Shown: piece by piece, positions 45,501 through 55,400 of the stretch
Layout: each line of letters opens with the position of its first letter
Position numbering within the stretch: the stretch's first letter is position 1
Assembly (NCBI RefSeq): GCF_020616155.1
Contig: NZ_CP085530.1
Location: forward strand, 3,554,501 to 3,618,500
Origin: Vogesella sp. XCS3
GTDB lineage: Bacteria > Pseudomonadota > Gammaproteobacteria > Burkholderiales > Chromobacteriaceae
Length of the DNA: 64,000 nucleotides
Direction: 5' to 3'
The notes under the pieces: model-generated
Told to the model about the DNA's origin: nothing
Database searches by the model: none
Seen by the model: the letters and a program-made list of their open reading frames with translations, nothing else
Position numbers and translations under genes: made by a program

Positions 45501-47579
45501 TATGTGTCTGCCGGCGTAAACCGTGTGGCCGCAGGTGTGGATGCCGTTACCTTCCAGTACAACGTGCACGACGAAGACAGCAAGGCCGCCGTCAGCAATG
45601 TACGTGGCAAGTCGGTCTGGTTGCTGGGGTCTGAAAAAATCGCCAGCCAAGGCGCACAGCTGCGGGCGGATGGCGACGTATCGGTGTGGTCTGGTTCCGT
45701 TCATCTGGAAAACGCCACCGACGATACGCTGCACCAGATTACCCAGCCGCGCCTGGGCGCCGAAGCCGATATCTTCCTGAAATACAGCCCGTCGGTAGGG
45801 GCACAGGCTGCCGTATTCGGCAAGCTGGATGTGGCGCGTGACTTTACCACCACGGCGGTTGGCACCCGGCTGGAAGGCGGCAGTATCCAGGTGCGCGGCA
45901 ACCATGTACGTGACCGCGGTACCCAGTACCAGGCCAACAAGCAGGCGGCGGTGCAGGGCAGGCAGTACAACAGCCTGGACCGTGGTGACGTGCTGATCAA
46001 GGCCGGCAACTACGAAAACTTTGCCGCGGAAAACAGCCAGTACAGCACGAGAGACAAGATCAAGGGCCGCTTCGAGCTGCAGGCGTATACCTCTACTTTC
46101 CAGGACGTCACCATCAAGGGCATTTTGTCCGGCGGTGCACGCCACGAGGAAAGCGGCAAAGCCCAGGCCGCCAAGAGCATGGTGCTTGCCGATGACCTCA
46201 CCATCGACGCGGCGCAACGTGTCTATAGCAGCAGTGATGCCCGCCTGAGCGGTAACTACACCGTGAAAGCCGGCAGCGAGGCCATCATTGCGCAGGCCCG
46301 TGACCGTAGCTGGCTGGACCGCCAGGGTTTCAATGCCTCGGTTGGTATTGGTGCCAAGGTGTTTCCTGCCGGCATGGGGGCCACGCTGCCGGTCATCAAC
46401 CTGAAAGGCGATTTCAACACCAAGACCGTGCGGGATGTTAGCGGGGTGGGGGCCGATATTGCTGCGGCCAACCTGGTGCTGACTGGCTCACAGATGGCAC
46501 TGGTCGAAGGGGCGAAGGTAGTGACACCGGGTGATGTGACCATGCAGGGCGCCCGCACGCACTACGACGCCGCCTACGGCAGCCACCTGGCACAAGGTAT
46601 CAGCGCGGGGGGCAGTTTCGACTTCGCGCCGCTGGATGGGGCGCTGGGTAGCCTAGGGGTTAGCGCCGATCTGGACTTTATCGATGAAAGCGGCAGCAGT
46701 GCCAAGGGCGGTAGCGTGCAGGCCCGCAAGCTGCTGATGCAGGCCGATAGCGCAGGCGAGGCGGCCAGTATCGTGGGTGCCAAGCTGCAGTTGGCCGAGC
46801 TGGACATCAGTAACAAGCGCGGCGGCGTCGGTATCGTGGCGGCGCAGTCAGACAGCAGCAAGGCCAACTTTGGCGGTGGCTTCAAGTTCGGCATCGGCAT
46901 AGACAAAAAGTCGCTGAACAGCCTGACGGTAGGTGGCCGGATCGATGTGGACTTCGACAAGGTGCGCACCATTGACCAGGCGGTGGTGAACAGCCAGCGC
47001 ATCACGCTGAACAGTGCCCAGGACGCGCGTCTGGTCGGGGCCGACATCCAGGCCGATAGCCTGCAGGGCAAGGTAGGGGGCAATCTGCAGATCCGCTCGC
47101 TGGACGAGATGCAGGACCGCAAACGCCTGCTGGTGGATGTTGGCCTGGGCGGCGCCCCGGCCAAGATCGAAACGGCCAAGGACGGTGCCGGCGTAGTGCG
47201 TGACGCCTTGCTGGACGGCACGCTGTTCGGCTTCAATGGCCACGCCAACATCGATGCCCAGTACGTTGACTACGTAAAAACGCGGCCCAGCCAGCTGCGC
47301 CTGGGCGAGCTGTCGCTACCGGTAGCCGGCAAGGTGACGGTAGACGCCGCCAGCGTACACGCCGGGAAAGGTAGCCATTTCGGTGGCGCGCCGCTACAGA
47401 GAACCTCGCAGGCCAACAAGGATCACCGCGCCGGCGTCACGCTCAATGTGTCGACCAATCTGTTCAAGATGGTCAAGCAGGGGGTGGATGATATCCGTGC
47501 TGGCAAATTTCCCCTGATCCAGGCGCACTTCAAATGGGAAGACAGCGTCGCCAACGCCGATGTCGACCTGAAACCCTAA
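42552..47579 (+). pseudogene. Filamentous haemagglutinin/TpsA exoprotein, 5' end removed by the IS element
   Basis: 1675 codons remain. The front still carries the two-partner-secretion domain core (VNIVAPNQHGLSHNQYQQYNV, VVLNNS, NPSLLLGKQEVFGMLADYVLANPNGI), but the start codon, signal peptide and first part of the TPS domain are gone. A proline-rich spacer with three Cys (about codon 205-245 of the remnant) separates it from a long region of haemagglutinin repeats (many GNARVIAKGDIVLQGA-type strands). No VENN pretoxin motif, no toxin domain, and no TpsB gene beside it. The frame is otherwise intact, so the damage looks recent. Not secretable as it stands. Confidence 0.88.
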
Positions 47580-47736
47580 ACCTGCAACCCGGCACGGCCA
47601 TGTCTGGCTGAGCCCAGGCCGCCGCCCTGCGGGGCGGCGGCGTCTGTTGATCACCATAGCCCGTTCGTGCGGCCCGTTATTTATTGCCCAGGGCCAGGGG
47701 GCAAAGCGCTGCGCGGCGAAGGGCAATAAAGGAAGC
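47580..47736. other. Gap after the haemagglutinin remnant
   Basis: 157 nt. It contains a short GC-rich hairpin (GCCGCCCTGCGGGGCGGC, about 47620-47640) that may end transcription of the remnant, and the ribosome binding site AAAGGAAG for the next gene. Nothing else is seen. Confidence 0.4.
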
Positions 47737-48549
47737 ATGATGAAACCGCTTGTACTACTGCTGTGTAGCGTATTGGGGGCCTCCGACGCCAAGGCGCAGA
47801 TATTGTGGCAGCTGGCCAATGGCGAATGGCAGCCTTACCAGTCTGCCGACCTGCCGCAATACGGCTTTGCCTCGGCCGTGGTGCGCGAGGCCGCCGCGCT
47901 GGCCGGTATCCGTGTGCATTACGTGTTCTACCCATGGAAGCGGGCCGAAGAAATGGTCAGCCACGGGTTGGTAGACGGTTCGCTGGTGTGGAGCCGCAGC
48001 CCGCTACGTGATGCGTTTGCGCTATTTAGTGACCCCATCATCAGCGACCGTGAAGTGTTGATACACCGCATCGACCGCCCGCTGGCCGACTGGCCGCAGC
48101 GTGAACGCTGGCATGGTGTGAAGCTGGCCTTGCCGCTGGGGTCGCGCCCGTTCGAAGAGCTGACCCTGCTGGAGCGACAGGGGCGGGTGGAATACCACCG
48201 GGTGGAGAGCGCCGAGGCCGGCCTGCGCATGATACTGGCCGGGCGTTTACACGCCATGACGCTGGCGGAAGGGGTGTACCGCCAGCTGCGCTGGCAAAGC
48301 GGTATCCGCCAGGAGCAAGTCTGGCTGACTACCTTGCCTAGCCCGCTGGAAACAGTGGCGTTTTCACTGATGCTATCGCGGCGCAGCCCGCGCGCGCCGA
48401 CGGTGCTGGCGGCTTTTAATCGTGGTTTGCAGCAACTGAAGCAGAACGGTCGTTATGCACAACTGGCGCGCCAATTGCTGCCAGTGGATATCGCGCCGTT
48501 GATCATCGATACCAAGCGCCCCGCCGCCCTGGGGCGGCCGACACCTTGA
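47737..48549 (+). CDS. Periplasmic solute-binding protein (SBP_bac_3-like)
   Basis: A 270-residue secreted protein. After AAAGGAAG, two adjacent ATG codons start a signal peptide (MMKPLVLLLCSVLGASDAKA, cleavage before QILWQ). The mature part has the amino-acid-binding-protein fold: YGFASAVVREAAALAGIRVHYVFYPWKRAEEMV near the front and GLRMILAGRLHAMTLAEG later. No permease or ATPase genes are nearby, so it is one of the many orphan members found in Chromobacteriaceae. Ligand unknown. Confidence 0.85.
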   Translation: MMKPLVLLLCSVLGASDAKAQILWQLANGEWQPYQSADLPQYGFASAVVREAAALAGIRVHYVFYPWKRAEEMVSHGLVDGSLVWSRSPLRDAFALFSDPIISDREVLIHRIDRPLADWPQRERWHGVKLALPLGSRPFEELTLLERQGRVEYHRVESAEAGLRMILAGRLHAMTLAEGVYRQLRWQSGIRQEQVWLTTLPSPLETVAFSLMLSRRSPRAPTVLAAFNRGLQQLKQNGRYAQLARQLLPVDIAPLIIDTKRPAALGRPTP

Positions 48550-48561
48550 GTGCCGCCAGTA

Positions 48562-48589
48562 AAAAGCCCACCGCGAGCGGTGGGCTTTT
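48562..48589. terminator. Bidirectional terminator
   Basis: GCCCACCGC, loop GA, GCGGTGGGC with A and T runs outside. It separates the binding-protein gene from the convergent cysN. Confidence 0.93.
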
Positions 48590-48603
48590 GATCGTTGGCC
48601 GCA

Positions 48604-50037
48604 TTACAGCAGCTTGCTGATGTCCTTCGCGTCCCAGTGCGGGAAGTGCTTGCGCACCAGGGCGTTGAACTCGATTTCGAAGGCACGCAGGCGAGCCAGG
48701 TCGTTCTGGTCCTGGCTGGCGCTGTCGATCTGCGCTTCACCGCGGATCATGCCGGCGCCGGAGGTGGCGTTGGAGAGGCGGTCGATCACGATCAGGCTGC
48801 CGGTGGCGCGGCACTGGCTGTAGGCGTCGAACACTACCGGGGCGGTAAAGGCGATGCGTACCAGGCCGATTTCGTTCAGCTGCAGTTTTTCTGCTTCGAA
48901 GGCGTCCAGCGTGTTCACGTCCACGCGGTGCACGATGCGCTCCACGCGGCCGGTAACGGTTTTGCCGGCCAGCTTGAAGCTGTAGTCCTTGCCCACCGAC
49001 AGCGGCGTTTCGTCCATCCATACCAGGTGGGCTTCCACCGCCTGGCTCACGGTTGGCGCAACTTCGTCTGCGCGCACGATCATGTCGCCGCGCGAGATGT
49101 CGATCTCGTCTGCCAGGGTCAGGGTAATGGCTTGGCCGCTGCCTGCTACATCCAGGTTGCCTTCGTACACCACCACGTTTTCTACCGTGCTTTGCTTGCC
49201 GGAAGGCAGGGCGACAACGCGGTCGCCGGGGCGGATTTCACCGCTGGCGATGGTGCCGCAGAAGCCGCGGAAATCCAGGTTGGGGCGGTTCACGTACTGC
49301 ACCGGCAGGCGGAAGGCGCTCTGGGCCACGTCGTGGTCGACTTCCACGCTATCGAGAATGCCCATCAGCGTCTGGCCGTCGTACCACGGCGTACGCTCGC
49401 TGGCGCTCACCACGTTATCGCCACGCAGCGCGCTGATCGGCACGAAGCGGATGTCGGCAATGCCCAGGTTGGCCGCAAAAGCCAGGTATTCGTCGCGGAT
49501 GCGGTTGAACACGGCCTGGTCGAAGTCCAGCAGGTCCATCTTGTTGATGGCCACCACTACGTGCTTGATGCCCAGCAGGCTCACGATGTAGCTGTGGCGG
49601 CGGGTCTGGGTTTGCACGCCGTAGCGGGCGTCGATCAGGATCACCGCCAGGTTGCAGGTCGATGCGCCGGTGGCCATATTGCGGGTGTACTGCTCGTGGC
49701 CCGGGCAGTCGGCAATGATGAACTTGCGACGGTCGGTGCTGAAGTAGCGGTAGGCTACGTCGATGGTGATGCCTTGCTCGCGCTCGGCTTGCAGGCCGTC
49801 TACCAGCAGTGCCAGATCGATGTCTTCGTCGGTAGTGTTGTACTTTTTCGAGTCGCGCTGGATGGCGGCCAGCTGGTCTTCGAAGATCAGCTTGGAGTCA
49901 TGCAGCAGGCGGCCGATCAGCGTGGACTTGCCGTCGTCTACGTTGCCGCAGGTGATGAAGCGCAGCATGTCCTTGTTTTCGTGCTGCTTCAGGTAGGCCA
50001 GGATGTCGCTGGCGATCAGGTCGGATTGGTGTGCCAT
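48604..50037 (-). CDS. cysN: Sulfate adenylyltransferase subunit 1 (GTPase)
   Basis: GTPase subunit of ATP sulfurylase; GTP hydrolysis drives APS formation with CysD. 477 residues, elongation-factor-like. G1 GNVDDGKS at 31-38, G3 DCPGHEQY at 110-117 and G4 NKMD at 165-168 are all intact. No fused APS kinase (CysC) domain. cysD lies upstream on the same strand; between them is a hairpin made of two copies of the GGTTGGCCGC motif. Other sulfate-assimilation genes are not in the window. Confidence 0.96.
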   Translation of the reverse strand: MAHQSDLIASDILAYLKQHENKDMLRFITCGNVDDGKSTLIGRLLHDSKLIFEDQLAAIQRDSKKYNTTDEDIDLALLVDGLQAEREQGITIDVAYRYFSTDRRKFIIADCPGHEQYTRNMATGASTCNLAVILIDARYGVQTQTRRHSYIVSLLGIKHVVVAINKMDLLDFDQAVFNRIRDEYLAFAANLGIADIRFVPISALRGDNVVSASERTPWYDGQTLMGILDSVEVDHDVAQSAFRLPVQYVNRPNLDFRGFCGTIASGEIRPGDRVVALPSGKQSTVENVVVYEGNLDVAGSGQAITLTLADEIDISRGDMIVRADEVAPTVSQAVEAHLVWMDETPLSVGKDYSFKLAGKTVTGRVERIVHRVDVNTLDAFEAEKLQLNEIGLVRIAFTAPVVFDAYSQCRATGSLIVIDRLSNATSGAGMIRGEAQIDSASQDQNDLARLRAFEIEFNALVRKHFPHWDAKDISKLL

Positions 50038-50058
50038 GAGCGTATGCCTTGCATCTGC

Positions 50059-50084
50059 AAGGTTGGCCGCGTGCGGCCAACCTT
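50059..50084. repeat. Inverted pair of the AAGGTTGGCCGC motif between cysD and cysN
   Basis: AAGGTTGGCCGC (50059-50070), 2-nt loop, exact complement (50073-50084). It sits inside the cysDN operon, in the 75-nt gap. No T run follows, so it is more likely to tune expression or mark DNA than to end transcription. Confidence 0.85.
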
Positions 50085-50112
50085 AGAATATTCGGTAGGG
50101 GCGAAGCGGGGC

Positions 50113-51039
50113 TTAGAAGTAGCCTTCCATCTTCTTTTTCTCCATCGAGCCGGCCGAGTCGTGGTCGATCACGCGGCCCTGGCGTTCGGAGGTCTTGGTC
50201 AGCAGCATTTCCTGGATCACTTCGGCCAGGCTGGTGGCTTCCGACTCCACCGCGCCGGTCAGCGGGTAACAGCCCAGGGTGCGGAAGCGCACTTTCTTGT
50301 GCTGGATGCGCGCTTTTTCCTCTTCGCTCAGGTACTGCAGGATACGCTCGTCGTCGATCATGATCATGGTGCCATCGCGCTCGATCACCGGGCGTTCGGC
50401 GGCAAAGTACAGCGGCACGATCTCGATGTTTTCCAGGAAGATGTACTGCCAGATATCCAGCTCGGTCCAGTTGGACAGCGGGAACACACGGATGCTTTCG
50501 CCCTTGTTGATCTTGGCGTTGTAGATGTTCCACAGCTCGGGGCGCTGGCTTTTCGGGTCCCATCGGTGGTTCTTGTCGCGGAAGGAGTACACACGCTCCT
50601 TGGCGCGCGATTTTTCCTCGTCGCGGCGCGCGCCGCCAAAGGCTGCGTCGAACTTGTACTTGTTCAGTGCCTGTTTCAGGCCTTCCGTCTTCATCACGTC
50701 GGTGTGCTTGGCACTGCCGGCGGTAAACGGGTTGATGCCGGCGTCTACACCGTCCTGGTTCACGTGCACGATCAGGTCCCAGCCGTACTCGCGGGCCTGC
50801 TTGTCGCGCAGATCGATCATTTCCTTGAACTTCCAGGTGGTGTCCACGTGCATCAGCGGAAAGGGCGGGCGGCCGGGTGCAAAGGCTTTCTGCGCCAAAT
50901 GCAGCATCACGGCGGAGTCCTTGCCGATGGAGTACAGCATCACCGGGTTATCAAACTCGGCGGCGACTTCACGGATGATGTGGATGGACTCGGCTTCAAG
51001 TTGCTTGAGGTGAGTCAGCCTCTCCTGACTGATTTTCAT
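50113..51039 (-). CDS. cysD: Sulfate adenylyltransferase subunit 2
   Basis: Catalytic subunit of ATP sulfurylase, forming APS from ATP and sulfate. I use the ATG 51037-51039 ([19 protein letters not shown]), giving 308 residues in line with E. coli CysD; an earlier ATG ten codons upstream has no family match. The PP-loop SIGKDS is at 37-42, and [18 protein letters not shown] and [16 protein letters not shown] are diagnostic. Upstream is an AT-rich divergent control region. Confidence 0.96.
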   Translation of the reverse strand: MKISQERLTHLKQLEAESIHIIREVAAEFDNPVMLYSIGKDSAVMLHLAQKAFAPGRPPFPLMHVDTTWKFKEMIDLRDKQAREYGWDLIVHVNQDGVDAGINPFTAGSAKHTDVMKTEGLKQALNKYKFDAAFGGARRDEEKSRAKERVYSFRDKNHRWDPKSQRPELWNIYNAKINKGESIRVFPLSNWTELDIWQYIFLENIEIVPLYFAAERPVIERDGTMIMIDDERILQYLSEEEKARIQHKKVRFRTLGCYPLTGAVESEATSLAEVIQEMLLTKTSERQGRVIDHDSAGSMEKKKMEGYF

Positions 51040-51114
51040 CTTTGCGCTCAATTCTCTGGCTGTTTGCATCGCGGCACCCGGGCAGGCACCGTGCCGGACT
51101 TTCCGGCACTGCAA

Positions 51115-51321
51115 ATGTACCGGAGAGCCGCTACCCCCGAAAGAATGAATATATATATCGATATGCTATATATGGGGAGGTTTGGTGCTATTGCGGGAAT
51201 ATAGACGTTCTGTAATTAGATAAATCAATCGAATAATCGGGTTTTCACTCAACGAACTGTGGCTAGAATGAAGAGTACTGGCGCAATAGTGATCCAACAT
51301 AAAAACCATGGCAGGTGCCCG
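51115..51321. other. Divergent control region between cysD and a response regulator gene
   Basis: About 200 nt (from the cysD start) with an unusually AT-rich core (ATATATATCGATATGCTATATA-like, 51148-51172). It should hold the cysD promoter and a CysB site; I could not place them with confidence. Confidence 0.45.
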
Positions 51322-52440
51322 ATGAGCGACAAACCGCTGATTATTGTGATTGACGATGATGTGCTGACCACGGAAATGATCAGTGACGGCCTGGAGGATC
51401 AATACCGCATTGTCGGCTTTACCAACCCGCTACAGGCGCTGGCGCAGGTAGCCAGCTTGCAGCCGGCCCTGATCCTGCTGGATATCAATATGCCGCAGAT
51501 GGATGGCTACGAAGTGTGCCGCCGCCTGAAAGACGATTTTGAAACCAGCGATATCCCGGTGGTGTTCCTGTCCGGGCTGACAGCGCTGGAAGACCGCGTG
51601 GCCGCATACGATGCCGGCGGCGAAGACTTTACCTCCAAGCCGCTGAACCTGGCGGTGGTGGCGTCGCGCATTGATGCCATTTTCCGGCGCCGGCGGGAAA
51701 AGGCAGCCTTGGCCAACCAGGCCAGCTTTGCGACGGCTACCGCCATGACGGCGATGAGCAATGCGGCGGAGCTGGGCCTGGTGGTGGAGTTTTCGCGCCG
51801 TGCCATGGCCTGTGTGGACTTGCCGCAGTTGGGGCGTACCCTGCTGGACACCGTGCAAGGTTTTGGTGTCAGTGGCGCGGTGGCACTGGCCAGTGGTGGT
51901 GAGCGGCTGGCCTTGAGCCAGGAGGGCGAAGTCAGCGAGATGGAGCGCGGTGTACTGCAGCTGATCGCCGACTGTGGTCGGGTCGTAGCGATGGGTAAGC
52001 GTGTCGCGTTCAACTTTGATGGTGTGACGCTGCTGATTCGCGATTTGCCTGTGGGCGAGGACGACAGGGCCGGGCGGCTGCGCGACCACTTTGCCGTGCT
52101 GGCAGAGCTGGTGTCAGAGCGGCTGAAGATTCTGGCGCTGCAGCAGCGGGCAGCCAGGCAGGAAAGCCAGCTGCGCTCGCTGCTGCAAACCATTCGCGAC
52201 GGCATTCATGGCTTGGATGCGCAGCGCCGCGAAGACCGCATGGCGGCCAGTACCTTTCTGGAAACCTCGCTGGGGCGGGTGGAGCGTGACCTGGTGCACC
52301 TGGGGCTGACCGAGTCGCAGGAAGAGCAGCTGGTGTCTACCCTGCGCGAGACCAGCTACAAGGTGCTAGACCTGTACCGCGGCGACCCAAGGGCCGTAGA
52401 GGCGTTGAAGCAGGCGCTGGCCGAGCTGCCGGATCTGTAA
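51322..52440 (+). CDS. Response regulator with uncharacterised helical C-terminal region
   Basis: 372 residues. N-terminal receiver with Asp11 and Asp12, phospho-acceptor Asp54 in LLDINMP, Ser84 and Lys106 (TSKPL), all intact. The rest (about 130-372) has no DNA-binding or enzymatic domain that I recognise: a GAF-like middle (160-265) and a coiled, charged C-terminal helix bundle. It ends 42 nt before a hybrid histidine kinase, with a terminator between. The pairing suggests that the kinase or its Hpt domain signals to this receiver. ATG chosen by AGGTG at 51311. Confidence 0.85.
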   Translation: MSDKPLIIVIDDDVLTTEMISDGLEDQYRIVGFTNPLQALAQVASLQPALILLDINMPQMDGYEVCRRLKDDFETSDIPVVFLSGLTALEDRVAAYDAGGEDFTSKPLNLAVVASRIDAIFRRRREKAALANQASFATATAMTAMSNAAELGLVVEFSRRAMACVDLPQLGRTLLDTVQGFGVSGAVALASGGERLALSQEGEVSEMERGVLQLIADCGRVVAMGKRVAFNFDGVTLLIRDLPVGEDDRAGRLRDHFAVLAELVSERLKILALQQRAARQESQLRSLLQTIRDGIHGLDAQRREDRMAASTFLETSLGRVERDLVHLGLTESQEEQLVSTLRETSYKVLDLYRGDPRAVEALKQALAELPDL

Positions 52441-52446
52441 ACCACT

Positions 52447-52482
52447 CGGGGTTGGCCGCCAGGCCAGCCCCGTTTTCTTTTT
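52447..52482 (+). terminator. Terminator after the response regulator gene
   Basis: CGGGGTTGGCC (52447-52457) and GGCCAGCCCCG (52462-52472), one G-T wobble, then TTTTCTTTTT. The left arm contains a copy of the GGTTGGCC core. The start of the next gene follows directly, so read-through is possible. Confidence 0.75.
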
Positions 52483-52491
52483 GTGCCCACT

Positions 52492-55400
52492 ATGTCCCTA
52501 CGCCATCGTTTACTGCTGTGGTTTCTGCTGGGTAGCCTGCTGCCTGTCGTTTTTACCGGTGCGGTGGCTTACCAGCAGGCGCGCGAGAGCTTGCTGGCAG
52601 GCTTGTTCGACCAGATGCGCGCGCTCACCGACGACCGTGTGCGCGAGTTGCAGCACTGGCGGCTGAGCCAGGCAGACCATGTGCAGGTGCTGGCGGCCAA
52701 CCCTGCCATCCAGCAGTGCAAAACCCGCCTGGGGGAGGCAATGCGCCAGCATGGGCCGCTATCGGTGGCTTATGGTGTGGCACGTACCACGTGTAGCCAG
52801 GCGCTGGCTCTGGGCGGGCTGGAGGGGGTGGACGATATCCTGCTGGCAGATATGGACGGCCGGGTGGTGTATAGCGCCAAGGGGCGGCGCGATTTTGGCG
52901 CGGAGCTGTTTCACGGCGAGCTGGGCCGTACCGTGCTGGCTGATAATGTGCGCAAGGCTTTGCGTCAGCCAGGCATGTACTTTGTGCCGTACGAGTTTTA
53001 CGCCCCTAGCGGTAGAGAAACAGCGTTCTGGCTGGCCAGCATGGTAGAGCAGGGCAAGGTGAGCGGCTTTTTCATCATCAGTATCAGTAATGCGTCGCTC
53101 AACCCGATTCTGACCAGTCGCGAAGGCTTGGGGCAAAGCGGGGAGGTGATGCTGGCCAGGCAAGAGCCGGATGGCAAGGCACTGATCATGGGGCCGCTAC
53201 GCCATCACAAGGATGCGGCTTTCCAGTTGCACCTTACCCGCCGTCCTGCTGAACCGCAGCCTATCTTTGACGCACTGCAAGGGCAGCGAGGCGCAGGTTT
53301 ACGTCTGGATTATCGCGGCGAGCCGGTGTTGGCCGCATGGGCCCCGGTGCCGGGGCTGGGCTGGGGGGTAGAGGTCAAGATAGACCAACAAGAGGCGCTA
53401 GAACCGCTGCGCCAGCTGCAGTGGCAAGTGTTGCAGGTGTTATTGCTGGTGGCGCTGGTGATCAGCGCCCTGGCGTACTGGGCCTCGCAGCGGTTGCTCA
53501 AACCCTTGCAGGCGTTGGTGCAGGCCAGTGTGCGCCTGGGTGAGGGCGATATTCATAGCCGTATCCAGAACCCGGGAACAGACGAAATAGGCGTGCTGGG
53601 GCATAGCTTCAACAGCATGGCCGAGCAGTTGGCGCAGTCACAAAAGCGGCTATGGAACTATGCCTTTGAGCTGGAAGCCAAGGTGGCCGAGCATACCGCC
53701 ACCCTGCTGCAGCGCCAGCAGCAGCTGGAGGATGCCGAGCAGATGGCCAGGCTGGGGTATTACATTGTCGACTTGCAGACGGGCGAGGTGTCGTGGTCGC
53801 GCCAGCTCAGCAGTTTGCTGGACTACCCCGAACAGTTTGATGCCAGCGAGGTGCTGTTCCTGGCGCGCATTCATCCAGAGGATCAGGCACGCGTGCTGGC
53901 GGCCTACCAGCAGGCGCAGACCGGGCAGTACCACCTGAACTACCGGCTACAGCTGGCCGGAGAGCTGAAATACGTACAAGAGCAAGGGCGTTACGACTTT
54001 TCCGAGGACGGCGAGCCGCTGCGCCGCATGGCGGTGATACAGGACATCTCGCACTACGTGGCCATTCTGGAAGAGAAAACCGCCACCCTGCAGGCACTGG
54101 AGCAGGAGCGCCTGGCGCGGGCGGAGCAGGCGGTAGGGCATGCCGAGGCCAAGGCGCAAGCCATTCTGCACGCGATTGATGACGGCATTATCGGCTTGAG
54201 CATGGAGGGCATGGTGGTGTTCAGCAACCCGGCGGCGGCCAGCATGCTGGGGCTGGTGGTGGCCACCCTGACCGGGCGGGCGCTGGACGATGTGCTGCTG
54301 CATCACAACCCGGAGGGTGAACCCTTTGGTACCCCCGGCCCCTTGGCACAAGCACTGGCCTTGGGGCAGCCTTGCGCCAGCCAGTGGGAGCTGTTTGGCA
54401 GTGCGCAGCGCGAGGCTTTTCCGGTGTCGTACGAGCTGCACTTGCTGCCGGAGGGGCATGGCAACCTGGCGGCGGTATTGTATTTCCGCGATATCAGCGC
54501 CCAGCGTGCCAGCGAGGCCAAGCTGGAGCAAATGTCGCGTGCGGTAACGCAAAGCCCAGCCGGGGTGCTGATTACCGATACCCAGGGGGTTATCGAGTAT
54601 GTCAACCCGCGGCTGATCGCCATGACGGGTTATAGCGAGCAGGAAATCCTTGGCCAGACGCCGCAGTTGTTCAAGTCCGGGCTGACCAGCGAGCAGACCT
54701 ACCAGGATTTGTGGCATACCCTGCGGCAGGGCAATAGCTGGCACGGCGAAATGCTGAACCGGCGCAAGGATGGCCGCGAGCTATGGTTGATGCAGATGAT
54801 TTCCCCCTTGCGTGATAGCGCCGGCCGGCTAACGCACTTCATCAGCATCCAGGAGGACATCGGCGATCAGAAGGCGCTGGTACAGCAGATGGAAGCCGCC
54901 AGGTTGGCCGCAGAAGCAGCCGCCGCCACCAAAAGTGCGTTTCTGGCCAATATGAGCCATGAAATCCGTACGCCGATGAACGCCATCATCGGCATGGCGG
55001 ACCTGGCGCTACGCGACACCCTGCCCGAGCGTACACGGCAGTTTCTGCAAAAGCTGCTGGGGTCGGCGCGGGGCCTGCTGGACATCATCAATGACATTTT
55101 GGACTTTTCCAAGATCGAGTCCGGCCACTTGCAGGTAGAGCAAGTGCCGTTCGACCTGGAGGACGTGCTGGGCTCGTTGGCGGACATGCTGGCCATGCGG
55201 CTGGAAGGCAAGCCGGTCGAGCTGGTGTTCGATATTGCCCCAGGTGTGCCGCCTGTATTGGTGGGGGATTCGCTGCGGCTGGGGCAGGTACTGCTGAACC
55301 TGCTGGGCAACGCGGTGAAGTTTACCCGCGAAGGTGAAATCATCCTGCGCATTTACCCGCAGGACGGCGGCTGGCATTTCAGTGTGAGCGACTCCGGTAT

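Noticed and set aside
42552..47579. CdiA-type contact-dependent toxin system
   Set aside because: No VENN or pretoxin motif, no C-terminal toxin, no immunity gene and no CdiB; it looks like an adhesin-type TpsA.
39605..48549. Prophage or large genomic island
   Set aside because: Only the IS transposase is mobile-type; no integrase, phage or conjugation genes and no tRNA-flanking repeats were found.
48595..51204. An 869-codon plus-strand open frame opposite cysN and cysD
   Set aside because: Antisense shadow of two well-conserved genes in GC-rich DNA; composition rich in Val, Gln and His is typical of such shadows.
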